40,327 bases of DNA from contig JALGXV010000024.1 of assembly GCA_029821885.1 (NCBI GenBank), positions 1-40,327 of the forward strand, given 5' to 3'. The DNA comes from Candidatus Hebobacteria bacterium (GTDB lineage Bacteria > Armatimonadota > Hebobacteria > Hebobacterales > Hebobacteraceae). Below the pieces are notes generated by a model. It was not told the DNA's origin. It did no database searches and saw nothing but the letters and a program-made list of their open reading frames with translations. The position numbers were made by a program, and so were the translations under genes. Shown here in pieces: positions 19,146 to 28,062 of this stretch. The first letter of the stretch is position 1. Each line of letters starts with the position of its first letter.

Positions 19146-20446
19146 CTGGCCCTCCACCTTCGATGCCATCCGACATGAGCTGGCCGCCCGCAGTCATCCT
19201 CGGGCTCGACTCCTCCGCCCTCGAAGTGTGTCGATGTCTGGGCCGTCGCGGCGTCCCTGTCGTCGGTCTCGACACGCGAACCAGCATCGCTGCCTCTTCC
19301 CGCTACTGCCGTCCCCAACTGTGCGCCGACCCGCGGATAAAGGGCGCTCAGTTGCGCACCGAGTTGACGGCGCTGGCCGGAGAGCTGGGCAGCCGGCCGG
19401 TTCTGATGCCCCTGGCCGACGACTGGGTGGTCTTCATGGCGGATCACCGGGCCGGTCTGGAGACCTACTACCGTTTCGTGCAGCCGTCTTCGGGGCTGCT
19501 GTCGGAGCTCACAGACAAAGGCACAACCTACGAACTCGCGGATCGCCACGGCCTGGATGTTCCAAGGCATGTGGTAATCGAAGATGGGTCGGACCTGGCA
19601 CGCGTGGCCACAGAGGTGGGCTACCCCTGTGCGCTCAAGCCAGCGCGCTCCCCGGACTGGCGCCAGCCTGAGGCGCTCGCCGCCCTGTCCGGAGAGAAGC
19701 TCCTGTACGCCAACGATGCAGTCGAGCTACGCGCTGCCTACGAGCGCGCGTCACCGTTCTCCCAGCGTCACCTTGTGCAGGAGTGGCTTCCCGGTCCGGA
19801 CAGCGATCACTACTACGTGGTCTCGTACATTGATCGCGACGGCGTTCTGCGCGGCCAGTTCACCCACCAGAAGCTCCTGATGCGCCCCCCGGGCCGAGGG
19901 GTCGGCTGCCTCATCGTGAGCGTGCATCAGGAGGGCCTCGCCGCGCGTGCCTCTCATTTCCTCCTCAGCATAGCGTACCGAGGCCTGGTGGGCATGGAGT
20001 TCAAGCACGACCGTAGGGACGGTCGGCTCAAGCTCCTCGACCTCAACCCTCGATGGGGCCAGGGAGACTCACTAGCTGCGATCGCCGGGATCGACATGGC
20101 CTGGCTCTACTACTGCGACTGTCTGGGCCTTTCGCCGACGGTTCCCGACCATTACCGGTCGGGCCTGAGATGGGTCCACTTGCGCGCTCATCTGGCGGCA
20201 ACCTGGCGGGCGCACCGCGAGCGACGCGGCAGCATCTGGCGGAACCTACTCGAGCTCCGCGGGCGGCTGCACCACTCAGTGCTCGCGCTCGACGATCTGT
20301 CCCCGGCTGGATGGATGCTGCACGATATGCTGGGGGCACGACTGGGATCAGTTGCAGGCCGTCGGCATCAGCGTCAGGCATCCTCTCGTAAGCGGCGGTT
20401 CCATCAGCAGGCTGAAGATGTTCGCACCAAGGGGCGCCTCCCATGA
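19142..20446 (+). CDS. ATP-grasp ligase
   Basis: ILGLDSSALEVCRCLGRRGVPVVGLD, YPCALKPARS, LVQEWLPGPDSDHYYV, GMEFKHDRRDGRLKLLDLNPRWGQ; GTG 19142 overlaps the upstream stop. Confidence 0.85.
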   Translation: MTGPPPSMPSDMSWPPAVILGLDSSALEVCRCLGRRGVPVVGLDTRTSIAASSRYCRPQLCADPRIKGAQLRTELTALAGELGSRPVLMPLADDWVVFMADHRAGLETYYRFVQPSSGLLSELTDKGTTYELADRHGLDVPRHVVIEDGSDLARVATEVGYPCALKPARSPDWRQPEALAALSGEKLLYANDAVELRAAYERASPFSQRHLVQEWLPGPDSDHYYVVSYIDRDGVLRGQFTHQKLLMRPPGRGVGCLIVSVHQEGLAARASHFLLSIAYRGLVGMEFKHDRRDGRLKLLDLNPRWGQGDSLAAIAGIDMAWLYYCDCLGLSPTVPDHYRSGLRWVHLRAHLAATWRAHRERRGSIWRNLLELRGRLHHSVLALDDLSPAGWMLHDMLGARLGSVAGRRHQRQASSRKRRFHQQAEDVRTKGRLP

Positions 20447-21282
20447 GAGCTGTGCTCAAGCGATGGCTGCTTAGGGTCCTCGTGCGGCCCGGAGTAGACG
20501 GGCGACGCTCCTGCCTGCCTGCCCTCGCCTACCACTCCATCGATGAGTCGGGCTCACCGGTGTCCTTCCCGCTCTCGCACTTCCGCGCCCAGATAGAGTG
20601 GCTGGCATCCCACGGGTACCAAGCTCTGACGGCCCGGGAAGCTGGCGCCGCTTTGGCCGGACGGGCACGGATTGGGGAACGTGCCGTCGTCCTCACCTTC
20701 GACGATGGGCTCCGCTCGGTGAGTGAGACAGCGCTCCCTGTCCTCGCCGAGTTCGGCTTCGCGGCAACCGTGTTCTGCGCGGCCGGATATGTCGGCAAGG
20801 TCTGTGGGTGGGACCGCGCTCCCGGAATTCCCGAGATGGACATGATGTCGTGGGAGGACATCCGGCTCCTCGCCGATCAGGGATGGGAGATCGGGGGGCA
20901 CAGCGTCTCACACGCGCACCTGCCAGCGCTGGCGGAAGCAGCCAGACGGGAGGAGATCGCTGAGAGTCGGCGCATTCTACAGGACAGAACGGGCTGTTCC
21001 GTGACCAGCTTCGCCTATCCATTCGGAGAGTTCGATCAAGTGTCCGCCGATGCTGTGGCAGAGGCCGGGTTCAGCTCGGCCTGGACTATGGACCCGATCG
21101 GCAACCTTCCGGGGTGCGACCTGTTCTCGCTGGGCAGGTTCAACTGCGACCGCATCCAGAGCGATAGCCCAGATGCAGCCGAGCTCGCCATCCGGACGTA
21201 TCTCTCGGGCCGATATGGCTGGTATGCCCTGCTAACTGCGCGCCGCCTCCGGATCCGTCGGCGTGCGAGAAGGAAGCAATAA
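20443..21282 (+). CDS. polysaccharide deacetylase (NodB-type)
   Basis: VVLTFDDGLRSV, GGHSVSHAHL, SFAYPFGEF; ATGA overlap with upstream gene. Confidence 0.93.
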   Translation: MRAVLKRWLLRVLVRPGVDGRRSCLPALAYHSIDESGSPVSFPLSHFRAQIEWLASHGYQALTAREAGAALAGRARIGERAVVLTFDDGLRSVSETALPVLAEFGFAATVFCAAGYVGKVCGWDRAPGIPEMDMMSWEDIRLLADQGWEIGGHSVSHAHLPALAEAARREEIAESRRILQDRTGCSVTSFAYPFGEFDQVSADAVAEAGFSSAWTMDPIGNLPGCDLFSLGRFNCDRIQSDSPDAAELAIRTYLSGRYGWYALLTARRLRIRRRARRKQ

Positions 21283-22770
21283 GTGGCAGTCGGGTACTGG
21301 CCCAGGCGACATTCCGGCATCGTTCGGCGCGCAGGTCTGTGGGCCGTGCTCGCCGTTGCGATGCTGCTCTACGGCCTTGTCTTCGCCTGGTCGCCGCCCG
21401 TGGCGATCGGTCTGTGGCTGGCTGCCGTCCTAGCCTGGCATGCTGCCCGCCGTCTGGAGTGGACGGCACTGGGCATCTTCCTGATCGTGCCGCTCGGCCG
21501 CCTGACCTGGCTGAACGAGACGGGGACTCTCGACCTCACAAAGCTCTTCGTCGGCGCTCTGGCTATCGCCTGGGTGGCACGCGCCCTGCTGCGCAAGGAT
21601 CGCGACCTGGTCGCAGTGTGGACGGAGAGCCCAGTTACAGTTCTTATCCTGCTGTTCCTGCTGGTCAACTTCCTCTCCCTGTTGAACGCCTACGATCTTC
21701 CGCGCAGCGCGCTCAGCCTGATCCGCCTCTCGGCCTTGTTCGGGATGTACATACTGATACTGGCGTTGGTGCAGAGAAGGCGACAGGTGGAGGTGGCCGT
21801 CGGGTTCCTGGTGTTAACGGGCCTCGTGGTGTGTCTGCTTGGAGTGTGGGAGTCGCGGACGCACGAGTACCTCTGGCACATCTTGGGACAGGACCGTAGT
21901 CTGCCGCCGGGGCTGGCAAGCTCGGAGGGCGGCGGCCCCTTCGCGCTGAGGATCATCACGGTCTTCATCGACTACAACTTCATGGGCGGATACATGGCCG
22001 TCCTGTTCGGCATCGTAGGTGGGTGTGCGCTGGCGATACGTCGCTGGTACGTGTGGCTGGCGCTCGGGCCCCTGGCGGGTCTCATCATCTACAACGTGAT
22101 ACACACGGGCTCGCGGGGGGGCGTCATGGGCCTATCGGTGACGATGCTCGTGCTGCTGCTGCTGTCGCGCATCCGGATTCGCTGGTTCGTGCTGGCGCTC
22201 ATCGTGATCGGCGCTATCGCCGTCTTCCCCGTTGCGGATCAGTTCATCCCGCAGTTCCGCGGTGGCATTTCGCTGGAGGACCTGAAGCAGGACCAGCGCT
22301 GGGGATACTGGCAGATGGCCTTCCGGATGATGCAGGATCACCCCATCATTGGGGTCGGCACGGACAACTTCCCTTCACTGTACTCCTGGTACCGGGTCTC
22401 ACCGGCCCTCATGTCGCCCTACTACTGCCACAACATCTACGTCCAGATGTGGGCGGAGGGCGGGATCTTTGGTCTGATCTCTCTGCTCACGCTCGTGATC
22501 GCGGTGGGAGTGTCGTACGTGAAGGCGCTGCGCGGGGCAGGCGACGAGCAGTGGCGAGGGATCGTCGCGGGTCTTCTCGCCGCCTTTCTGGGGTATGCCG
22601 TCTTCTCCAGTACCTGCAATACTCTTCACGACCAGCCCTTCTGGATGTTAATGGCATTGTCAGTGGTCGTGCTCCGCGTCACGCGGGACGAGGGAACGCG
22701 CGCAGCTCTTCACAGCACTGCGGGCCCCGCCTCGCCGGAAGAGGAACAGCCGCTCCACGCGGCAGCATAG
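21283..22770 (+). CDS. O-antigen ligase/polymerase-like (Wzy) membrane protein
   Basis: Multiple hydrophobic segments; NVIHTGSRGGVMGL, MMQDHPIIGVGTDNF, CHNIYVQMWAEGGIFGLI. Confidence 0.9.
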   Translation: MAVGYWPRRHSGIVRRAGLWAVLAVAMLLYGLVFAWSPPVAIGLWLAAVLAWHAARRLEWTALGIFLIVPLGRLTWLNETGTLDLTKLFVGALAIAWVARALLRKDRDLVAVWTESPVTVLILLFLLVNFLSLLNAYDLPRSALSLIRLSALFGMYILILALVQRRRQVEVAVGFLVLTGLVVCLLGVWESRTHEYLWHILGQDRSLPPGLASSEGGGPFALRIITVFIDYNFMGGYMAVLFGIVGGCALAIRRWYVWLALGPLAGLIIYNVIHTGSRGGVMGLSVTMLVLLLLSRIRIRWFVLALIVIGAIAVFPVADQFIPQFRGGISLEDLKQDQRWGYWQMAFRMMQDHPIIGVGTDNFPSLYSWYRVSPALMSPYYCHNIYVQMWAEGGIFGLISLLTLVIAVGVSYVKALRGAGDEQWRGIVAGLLAAFLGYAVFSSTCNTLHDQPFWMLMALSVVVLRVTRDEGTRAALHSTAGPASPEEEQPLHAAA

Positions 22771-23089
22771 GAGAACGTGCCGCCCGGCAGTCGGAGTCGG
22801 GACCGAACCACCGAGGCGAGAGAGCGACGTGCAGGTCTTCGACAGCATGCAAGTCACCTTCCATCGATGGACCTGGAGGGCACCCGCTGATGGACGATAG
22901 ATGGCGGCCGTCGCGGCGAACCTGCTCGACGCCGCGCATCGTCTCGCTATGGTGGCCCTGTCGGCGCGTGGCCGGACTCGATCTTCTTCCCTGCCCGCCA
23001 GCGGGCAGTCCGCGGGGCCGAGGAGTCGAAGCAGAGGCGAACATACGGCAGACCAACGTCCTGGGCAACGCTGGTCAGAAGGAGTTGGG

Positions 23090-24466
23090 ATGAGAGCCTG
23101 GAGGTCACTTATCGTCGTTGGGGCACTGGCCGCAGTTGCCACCGCAAGCTGCAAGCGCACCGGCCCTCGTGTGTGGACCGGACCCGAGGACACGGGTGTT
23201 GCCCAGGCTGCAGGCCAGATGAACTATCGGTTCGGCGTGGTCGGCCGCACCAACGTCCCGGGGTCAACCAGACTGCTTGGCGATCTGGGAGTGGGCTGGA
23301 TCCGGGTGCCAGTGACCTGGAGCCAAGTACAGCCGCGCCCGAGCTCGCACAACTGGGACAAGGTCGCGGAGGCTGTGGCATCTCAGGCTCGCACCAGGCC
23401 CGGGATGCGAGCGATGGTGACTCTGGAGGCGAAGAGCCCCTGGGCCGGCCGTCAGATGGCTGTCGAGGTGCGGGAGAAGGCCACCGTGCCCCCTCGCGAC
23501 CTAGACGCCTATTACCAGTTCGTCCACGGGATCGCGAGCCGCGGTCGAGGCGTCGTCGACTGCTGGCAAATCGAGAACGAGATGGAGAGTCGCCACTGGT
23601 GGGCGGGCACTTCTGGGGACTACCTCGCGCTGCTGCGGACCGCGCACCGGGCTGTTCGGTCCGCCGATCCTGGCGCAAAGATCGCCGTCGGCGGCTTCAC
23701 GAGCCAGACAATGACGGCTGGGGCCCTCCTCGACGCCGGAGAAAGCAAGGGCGAGATAGCGCGGCAGCTAGGTTTCGGTGAGATCCGCGGCCGTGACACA
23801 TCAGAGGTGGAGGCCGGACTGCGCCGCAGTCTGGCCTTCGTAGACGACGTGTTCGCGAACGGGAGGGACTACTTCGACATCGTGGACATCCACCTCTACC
23901 ACAGCTACGAGACCATACCTCTTCGCGTCGAGTGGCTGCGCGGCAAGATGAGAGAGAACGGGTGCGAGAAGCCCATCTGGGCGACGGAGGTCGGTGGACC
24001 GGACCCCCTGGTCGTCTCGCACAACGAACAGGTGCAGGCCCAAGAGGTGGTGAAGCGAGTCGCGCTTGCCTTGGCCAGTGGTGTCGAGCGGGTGTTCTGG
24101 CTCGGCCTGACCGAGATGGATGACCAGGGAGAGCGGTTCAACAGGATGGGCCTAGTCACCATCGGCGGGCGTCGGAAGCCCGCATTCCGTGCCTACCAGC
24201 TAGTTGTCCGGAAGCTGGACGATGTCGAGTATGGCGAATCCCCAAATGTCCCTGCAGGCCACGGCCTGCAATTCCAGAGGCAGGGGCAGCCGTTGTGGGT
24301 GCTGTGGGCCGATCACGGGGCACGACTCCGCCTGGAGACAGGTCGTCCCAGCGTCCTCATCACCTACCTCAATGGACGCGAGGAGCGGCGCTCGACCGTT
24401 GGCGGGTCATTGATGCTTGACTTGACGGCCGATCCCATCTTCGTCGAGGCAGACTCCGAGCAATAG
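23090..24466 (+). CDS. secreted or lipoprotein GH-A-clan-like glycoside hydrolase
   Basis: Signal-like N-terminus ending TASC; WIRVPVTWSQVQP, VDCWQIENEM (acid/base), PIWATEVGGPD (nucleophile candidate). Confidence 0.75.
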   Translation: MRAWRSLIVVGALAAVATASCKRTGPRVWTGPEDTGVAQAAGQMNYRFGVVGRTNVPGSTRLLGDLGVGWIRVPVTWSQVQPRPSSHNWDKVAEAVASQARTRPGMRAMVTLEAKSPWAGRQMAVEVREKATVPPRDLDAYYQFVHGIASRGRGVVDCWQIENEMESRHWWAGTSGDYLALLRTAHRAVRSADPGAKIAVGGFTSQTMTAGALLDAGESKGEIARQLGFGEIRGRDTSEVEAGLRRSLAFVDDVFANGRDYFDIVDIHLYHSYETIPLRVEWLRGKMRENGCEKPIWATEVGGPDPLVVSHNEQVQAQEVVKRVALALASGVERVFWLGLTEMDDQGERFNRMGLVTIGGRRKPAFRAYQLVVRKLDDVEYGESPNVPAGHGLQFQRQGQPLWVLWADHGARLRLETGRPSVLITYLNGREERRSTVGGSLMLDLTADPIFVEADSEQ

Positions 24467-24525
24467 TCGTTCGGCCGAGGGGGAAGCCGCCAGACGCAGC
24501 ACACGGGGGGGCAGTTGGGGTCTGC

Positions 24526-26685
24526 TCAGTCGAACCTAACGTCGTTGAGCACGACGCCCAGAATCGTATCACCGTCCGGGCCGGCGAGCAGGTCCCGCGC
24601 GTTCTGAGCTGCTGTCCGATCAGTCTGGTCCGCACGCACTGCCATCAACACCTTGTCCGACGTCCTCGCCAGGGCCTGTACCTCAGGACTGTCTTCGATC
24701 GGGGGCGCGTCCATGAGAACGACCGCCGCGCGGGCTCGCATGCTCTCGACTGCGCTGCCCATGGCATCGGAAGTCAGGAGCATGCAGGCGTTCTGAGCGT
24801 CCTTGCCCGCCGCCAGCAGCACGATGTTGCCCGTGTCAGTGCCCTGAACGGCGCTCTGGAGGTCCGACCTCCCGAGCAGGATGTCACTGAGCCCCGGAGA
24901 CACGCTTGCCCCGAACAGCTCGTGCAGCCTGGGGGACCGCAGGTTGGCGTCCACGGTGAGAATGGTCTCGTCCGGCAGTGCGTCGGCCAGCGCTTCCGCG
25001 AGGCCAGCGACGACAGACGTCGTGCCCTCGCCCCTGCGGGCGCTCGCCACCAGGAGCACCTTCGGGAAGCTCCCGTCACCTCTCACCCACACCTCGTCGC
25101 GAAGCCGCGCGAACGCGTCATGGCCCTTCGCATAGGAGACAAGGACCGGCAGCGCAAGCCGATCGGCCACCTCCTCCGGCGTGCCAAGGGTATCGTCGAA
25201 GTACTCCACTACGAAGGCCCCCGTCAGGCCGATCAAAACGGCGAGCACCGGCCCTAGGATCAACACCACCAGATAGGGCGGCGAAGCGATATCCCAAACA
25301 CCCTTGGGAAGTCTGGGCGGGTCGATCACGCTGATGGCAACGGGCGGTCCGCCCATCTGACTTGCCAGGCGCAACTCGTCGGCCCGCTCGACTAGCTGCA
25401 TGTGGCTCTTCGATGCTGCCCGCTGCTCTCGCGTCAACTCCTGCAGCCGCCGCTCCTTAGCTGGCAAGCGGGCCAGCTGAGCGCGCGAGTCGGCCAGGAG
25501 TCTGACAATGGCCTCTCTGCGGGCCTGCATTCCCATGCGGTCGCCCTCCAGCGAGACGAGCAGCTGCGCCAATGTCTCGTACTCCGGCGACAGTCCTCTT
25601 GTCTCGGCGACAGCAACGCGCTCGACTTCGCGCGCCAGACGCTGCTGAGCAGCATCAATCTGCGATTTGAGCCGGACGACCTCGGGATGCTCCTCCGTGT
25701 GCGTCGACAACAGAGCAGCCAGTTGCTGCTCCCTCTGGTAGAGGTCGCTCTCTATCTGTCGGACCTCGGGGCTCTCTGTCAACACCTCTGTCAGTGTGAC
25801 GGGCTCTCCGTGGCTGGCGAGCGACTGGTGCACAGTAGCCAGGCGCGCCTCGGTCTCCTCCAGTGCGGCCTTCGCCTGCAGGTGCTGCATTTCGAGATTG
25901 CCGAGTTGCTCCATCTGGCGCTGTTGCTCATCCGTGAGGGTGACAATGCCCTCTTCCCGCTTGAACTCCGACAGCGCTCGTTCGGTCTCCTCCAAGCGAG
26001 ACGCGGTTGCCGGAAGTGCTGCCGCAACCGCCTCGTAGGCGCTCGCGGCATCGGCTCGCGTCATAGTGGTCGCCCGCATGACCAGGATGTCAGCCATCTG
26101 CTGGCATATGGACTGCGCGAGCTGGCGATCAGGATGCAGCGCTGTTATCAGGATCAGCTCCGTGTCCTGGTCGATCTCCGCCGAGACGAGAGTCCGGAGA
26201 TCGTCAACCGTCTCGCGGAATCTGTCCTCTGGGGCTTCCTGAACGCCCCCGGCCATGGTACGGGTGACAAGCGAGAGGATGCTGGAGACTGCCCCGGTCA
26301 CTGCGCGCTTCATGCGGTCGCGAAGCGCGTTCGGCGGCGGAAGCGTATCCAACTCGAGGTCCTGTACCACTCGTTCCGCGGTCGTGCGGCTCAGCAAGGT
26401 CTCGACGTAGCTGTTCATGACAGCGAGAGGGCTTACGGTGCCCAGCCGAGACGACCTGACACTATCCTGGCTCAGGGGGTCAACAGGCGCCTGTTCCATG
26501 CGGACATACAGGCTGGCGGAGGCCCTGTACTTGGGCGTCACCATCAGCGTGGAAAGGACGATCGCAGCCAGCACGACGATCGCCGTTCTCGTCGCCAATC
26601 TACGCCGCTTGGCAAGGGTACGCAGGGCGCGGCGCAGATGATCTCTCGGGCTCAGTTCCCGATCTTGGTCAGGTCCAGTAGCCAT
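24526..26685 (-). CDS. Wzc-like chain-length determinant/co-polymerase with degenerate BY-kinase domain
   Basis: Wzz N-terminal TM and coiled-coil; C-terminal P-loop-like LLVASARRGEGTTSVVAGLA, VDANLRSP, VLMDAPP. Confidence 0.9.
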   Translation of the reverse strand: MATGPDQDRELSPRDHLRRALRTLAKRRRLATRTAIVVLAAIVLSTLMVTPKYRASASLYVRMEQAPVDPLSQDSVRSSRLGTVSPLAVMNSYVETLLSRTTAERVVQDLELDTLPPPNALRDRMKRAVTGAVSSILSLVTRTMAGGVQEAPEDRFRETVDDLRTLVSAEIDQDTELILITALHPDRQLAQSICQQMADILVMRATTMTRADAASAYEAVAAALPATASRLEETERALSEFKREEGIVTLTDEQQRQMEQLGNLEMQHLQAKAALEETEARLATVHQSLASHGEPVTLTEVLTESPEVRQIESDLYQREQQLAALLSTHTEEHPEVVRLKSQIDAAQQRLAREVERVAVAETRGLSPEYETLAQLLVSLEGDRMGMQARREAIVRLLADSRAQLARLPAKERRLQELTREQRAASKSHMQLVERADELRLASQMGGPPVAISVIDPPRLPKGVWDIASPPYLVVLILGPVLAVLIGLTGAFVVEYFDDTLGTPEEVADRLALPVLVSYAKGHDAFARLRDEVWVRGDGSFPKVLLVASARRGEGTTSVVAGLAEALADALPDETILTVDANLRSPRLHELFGASVSPGLSDILLGRSDLQSAVQGTDTGNIVLLAAGKDAQNACMLLTSDAMGSAVESMRARAAVVLMDAPPIEDSPEVQALARTSDKVLMAVRADQTDRTAAQNARDLLAGPDGDTILGVVLNDVRFD

Positions 26686-26809
26686 GTTCCTGCTTCGGGG
26701 TGCGCAGCTTGCCCACAGTGCGCTAGATTCACAGACCGTCTCAGCCTTCGTCAATCGAACGTCGAGCGGCAGATGCCCATTCGGTTGGCAGGCGCCTCAG
26801 GGAGTCGTG

Positions 26810-27844
26810 CTACCTCCAGATGAAGATCCCCACAGCGGCTCGCAGGACGTCACTCCACTCGAGAGTGCCGGCCAGGAAACGCTCCGGCACTGTCACGGTA
26901 TCGCCCGGCGCGAGCACTGGGTTCAGCTCGGGATCATCTGGCTGCCCCACGGCGGCCCCCAGGTCGACATGGAGGACGGCACTGGTGCCGTCCCGGGCCG
27001 TGTGCTTCACCGCGGTCTTCCCGAGTTCGGCTCGATTCGTCGGACCCCCGGCCAGCCCCACATAGTCACTGAGTCGCAGACCGTGGTGGTAGTCGGTGGC
27101 GCCAGGCCTGTTAACCGCGCCCAGCACAGCGACCGGAAGTGCCCGGCCCACCCAGACGGTGTCACCCGGCTTCAGTATCGGATTCGGCACACTCTGACCT
27201 TCCGAAGACACTGCGCTCATGTCCATGGTTGTCTTCAGTGTCACGCCGTTCTCGTGTGAGACGATGCCGATCCCCGAGAGATCCGCGTCCGAGGCGAAGC
27301 CGCCAGCTAGACCGATGTAGTCAAGCAGTCGCCGTCCAGTCGAGTATTCAACCGGGCCGGGATTTCTGACATTGCCATGAACATACACGCTTGGCCACAC
27401 AACGGGCGTGACGAGGACCGACACCCGCGGGTCCCTGTAGTAACGCAGGTACCCCTTTCGCACCTCTTCGGTCAGCTCGGCCACGGTCTTGCCGGCCGCC
27501 CCCAACTCGCCCAGGAGTGGGAAGGGAACCTGCCCATGGGTCATCACAATGGTATCGGTGGCAAGGCTGGGCTCGCCCCAGACCGACATATGGAGCCTGT
27601 CGCCTGGCTGGATGCGGTACTCGCCAAAGATCAGCCTGGGCCCGTCGACATCTGCCGGTACCGCAGGTGTGGTGGCTGCCGGTGCGGCTGGCGCGGGGAA
27701 CGACTGGGGAGGTGGAACCGGTCGCTCAGCGGCGACAGGCGCTTGCTCTTCAGCGCATGCGGCACCCGCGGCGAACGCGAGCGGCAGCATGCAGCAGACC
27801 ACTCCCTGCAGAATCGAAGTGAAGCGCTTCTTGGGGCCGCCCAT
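26810..27844 (-). CDS. Wza-like polysaccharide export protein with SLBB domains
   Basis: YRIQPGDRLHMSVWGEPSL, YYRDPRVSVLV, VYVHGNVRNPGPVEY, VAVLGAVNRPGATDY. Confidence 0.93.
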   Translation of the reverse strand: MGGPKKRFTSILQGVVCCMLPLAFAAGAACAEEQAPVAAERPVPPPQSFPAPAAPAATTPAVPADVDGPRLIFGEYRIQPGDRLHMSVWGEPSLATDTIVMTHGQVPFPLLGELGAAGKTVAELTEEVRKGYLRYYRDPRVSVLVTPVVWPSVYVHGNVRNPGPVEYSTGRRLLDYIGLAGGFASDADLSGIGIVSHENGVTLKTTMDMSAVSSEGQSVPNPILKPGDTVWVGRALPVAVLGAVNRPGATDYHHGLRLSDYVGLAGGPTNRAELGKTAVKHTARDGTSAVLHVDLGAAVGQPDDPELNPVLAPGDTVTVPERFLAGTLEWSDVLRAAVGIFIWR

Positions 27845-28062
27845 AATCGCACTCTCCGGACTTGGCTCGGACCGCGTGGCCCGGGCTTCTCGCGAGCTCG
27901 AGCATCATGGGGAGGACCGCGGCTGCACTGCGTGTTCCCGGCGCAAGACTGCTCGGAATGCCCTTATCGAACGGGTAGTTCGACATCCTTGCCGGGAAGA
28001 CCTTCACGAGACCGACGGGGCTCCGAGGCCAGATGCCGGCGCCATACGACCGCACGCATGGC

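Noticed and set aside
25402-26823. 473-aa plus-strand ORF antisense to the Wzc-like gene
   Set aside because: High-GC shadow ORF; the opposite strand carries the recognisable protein
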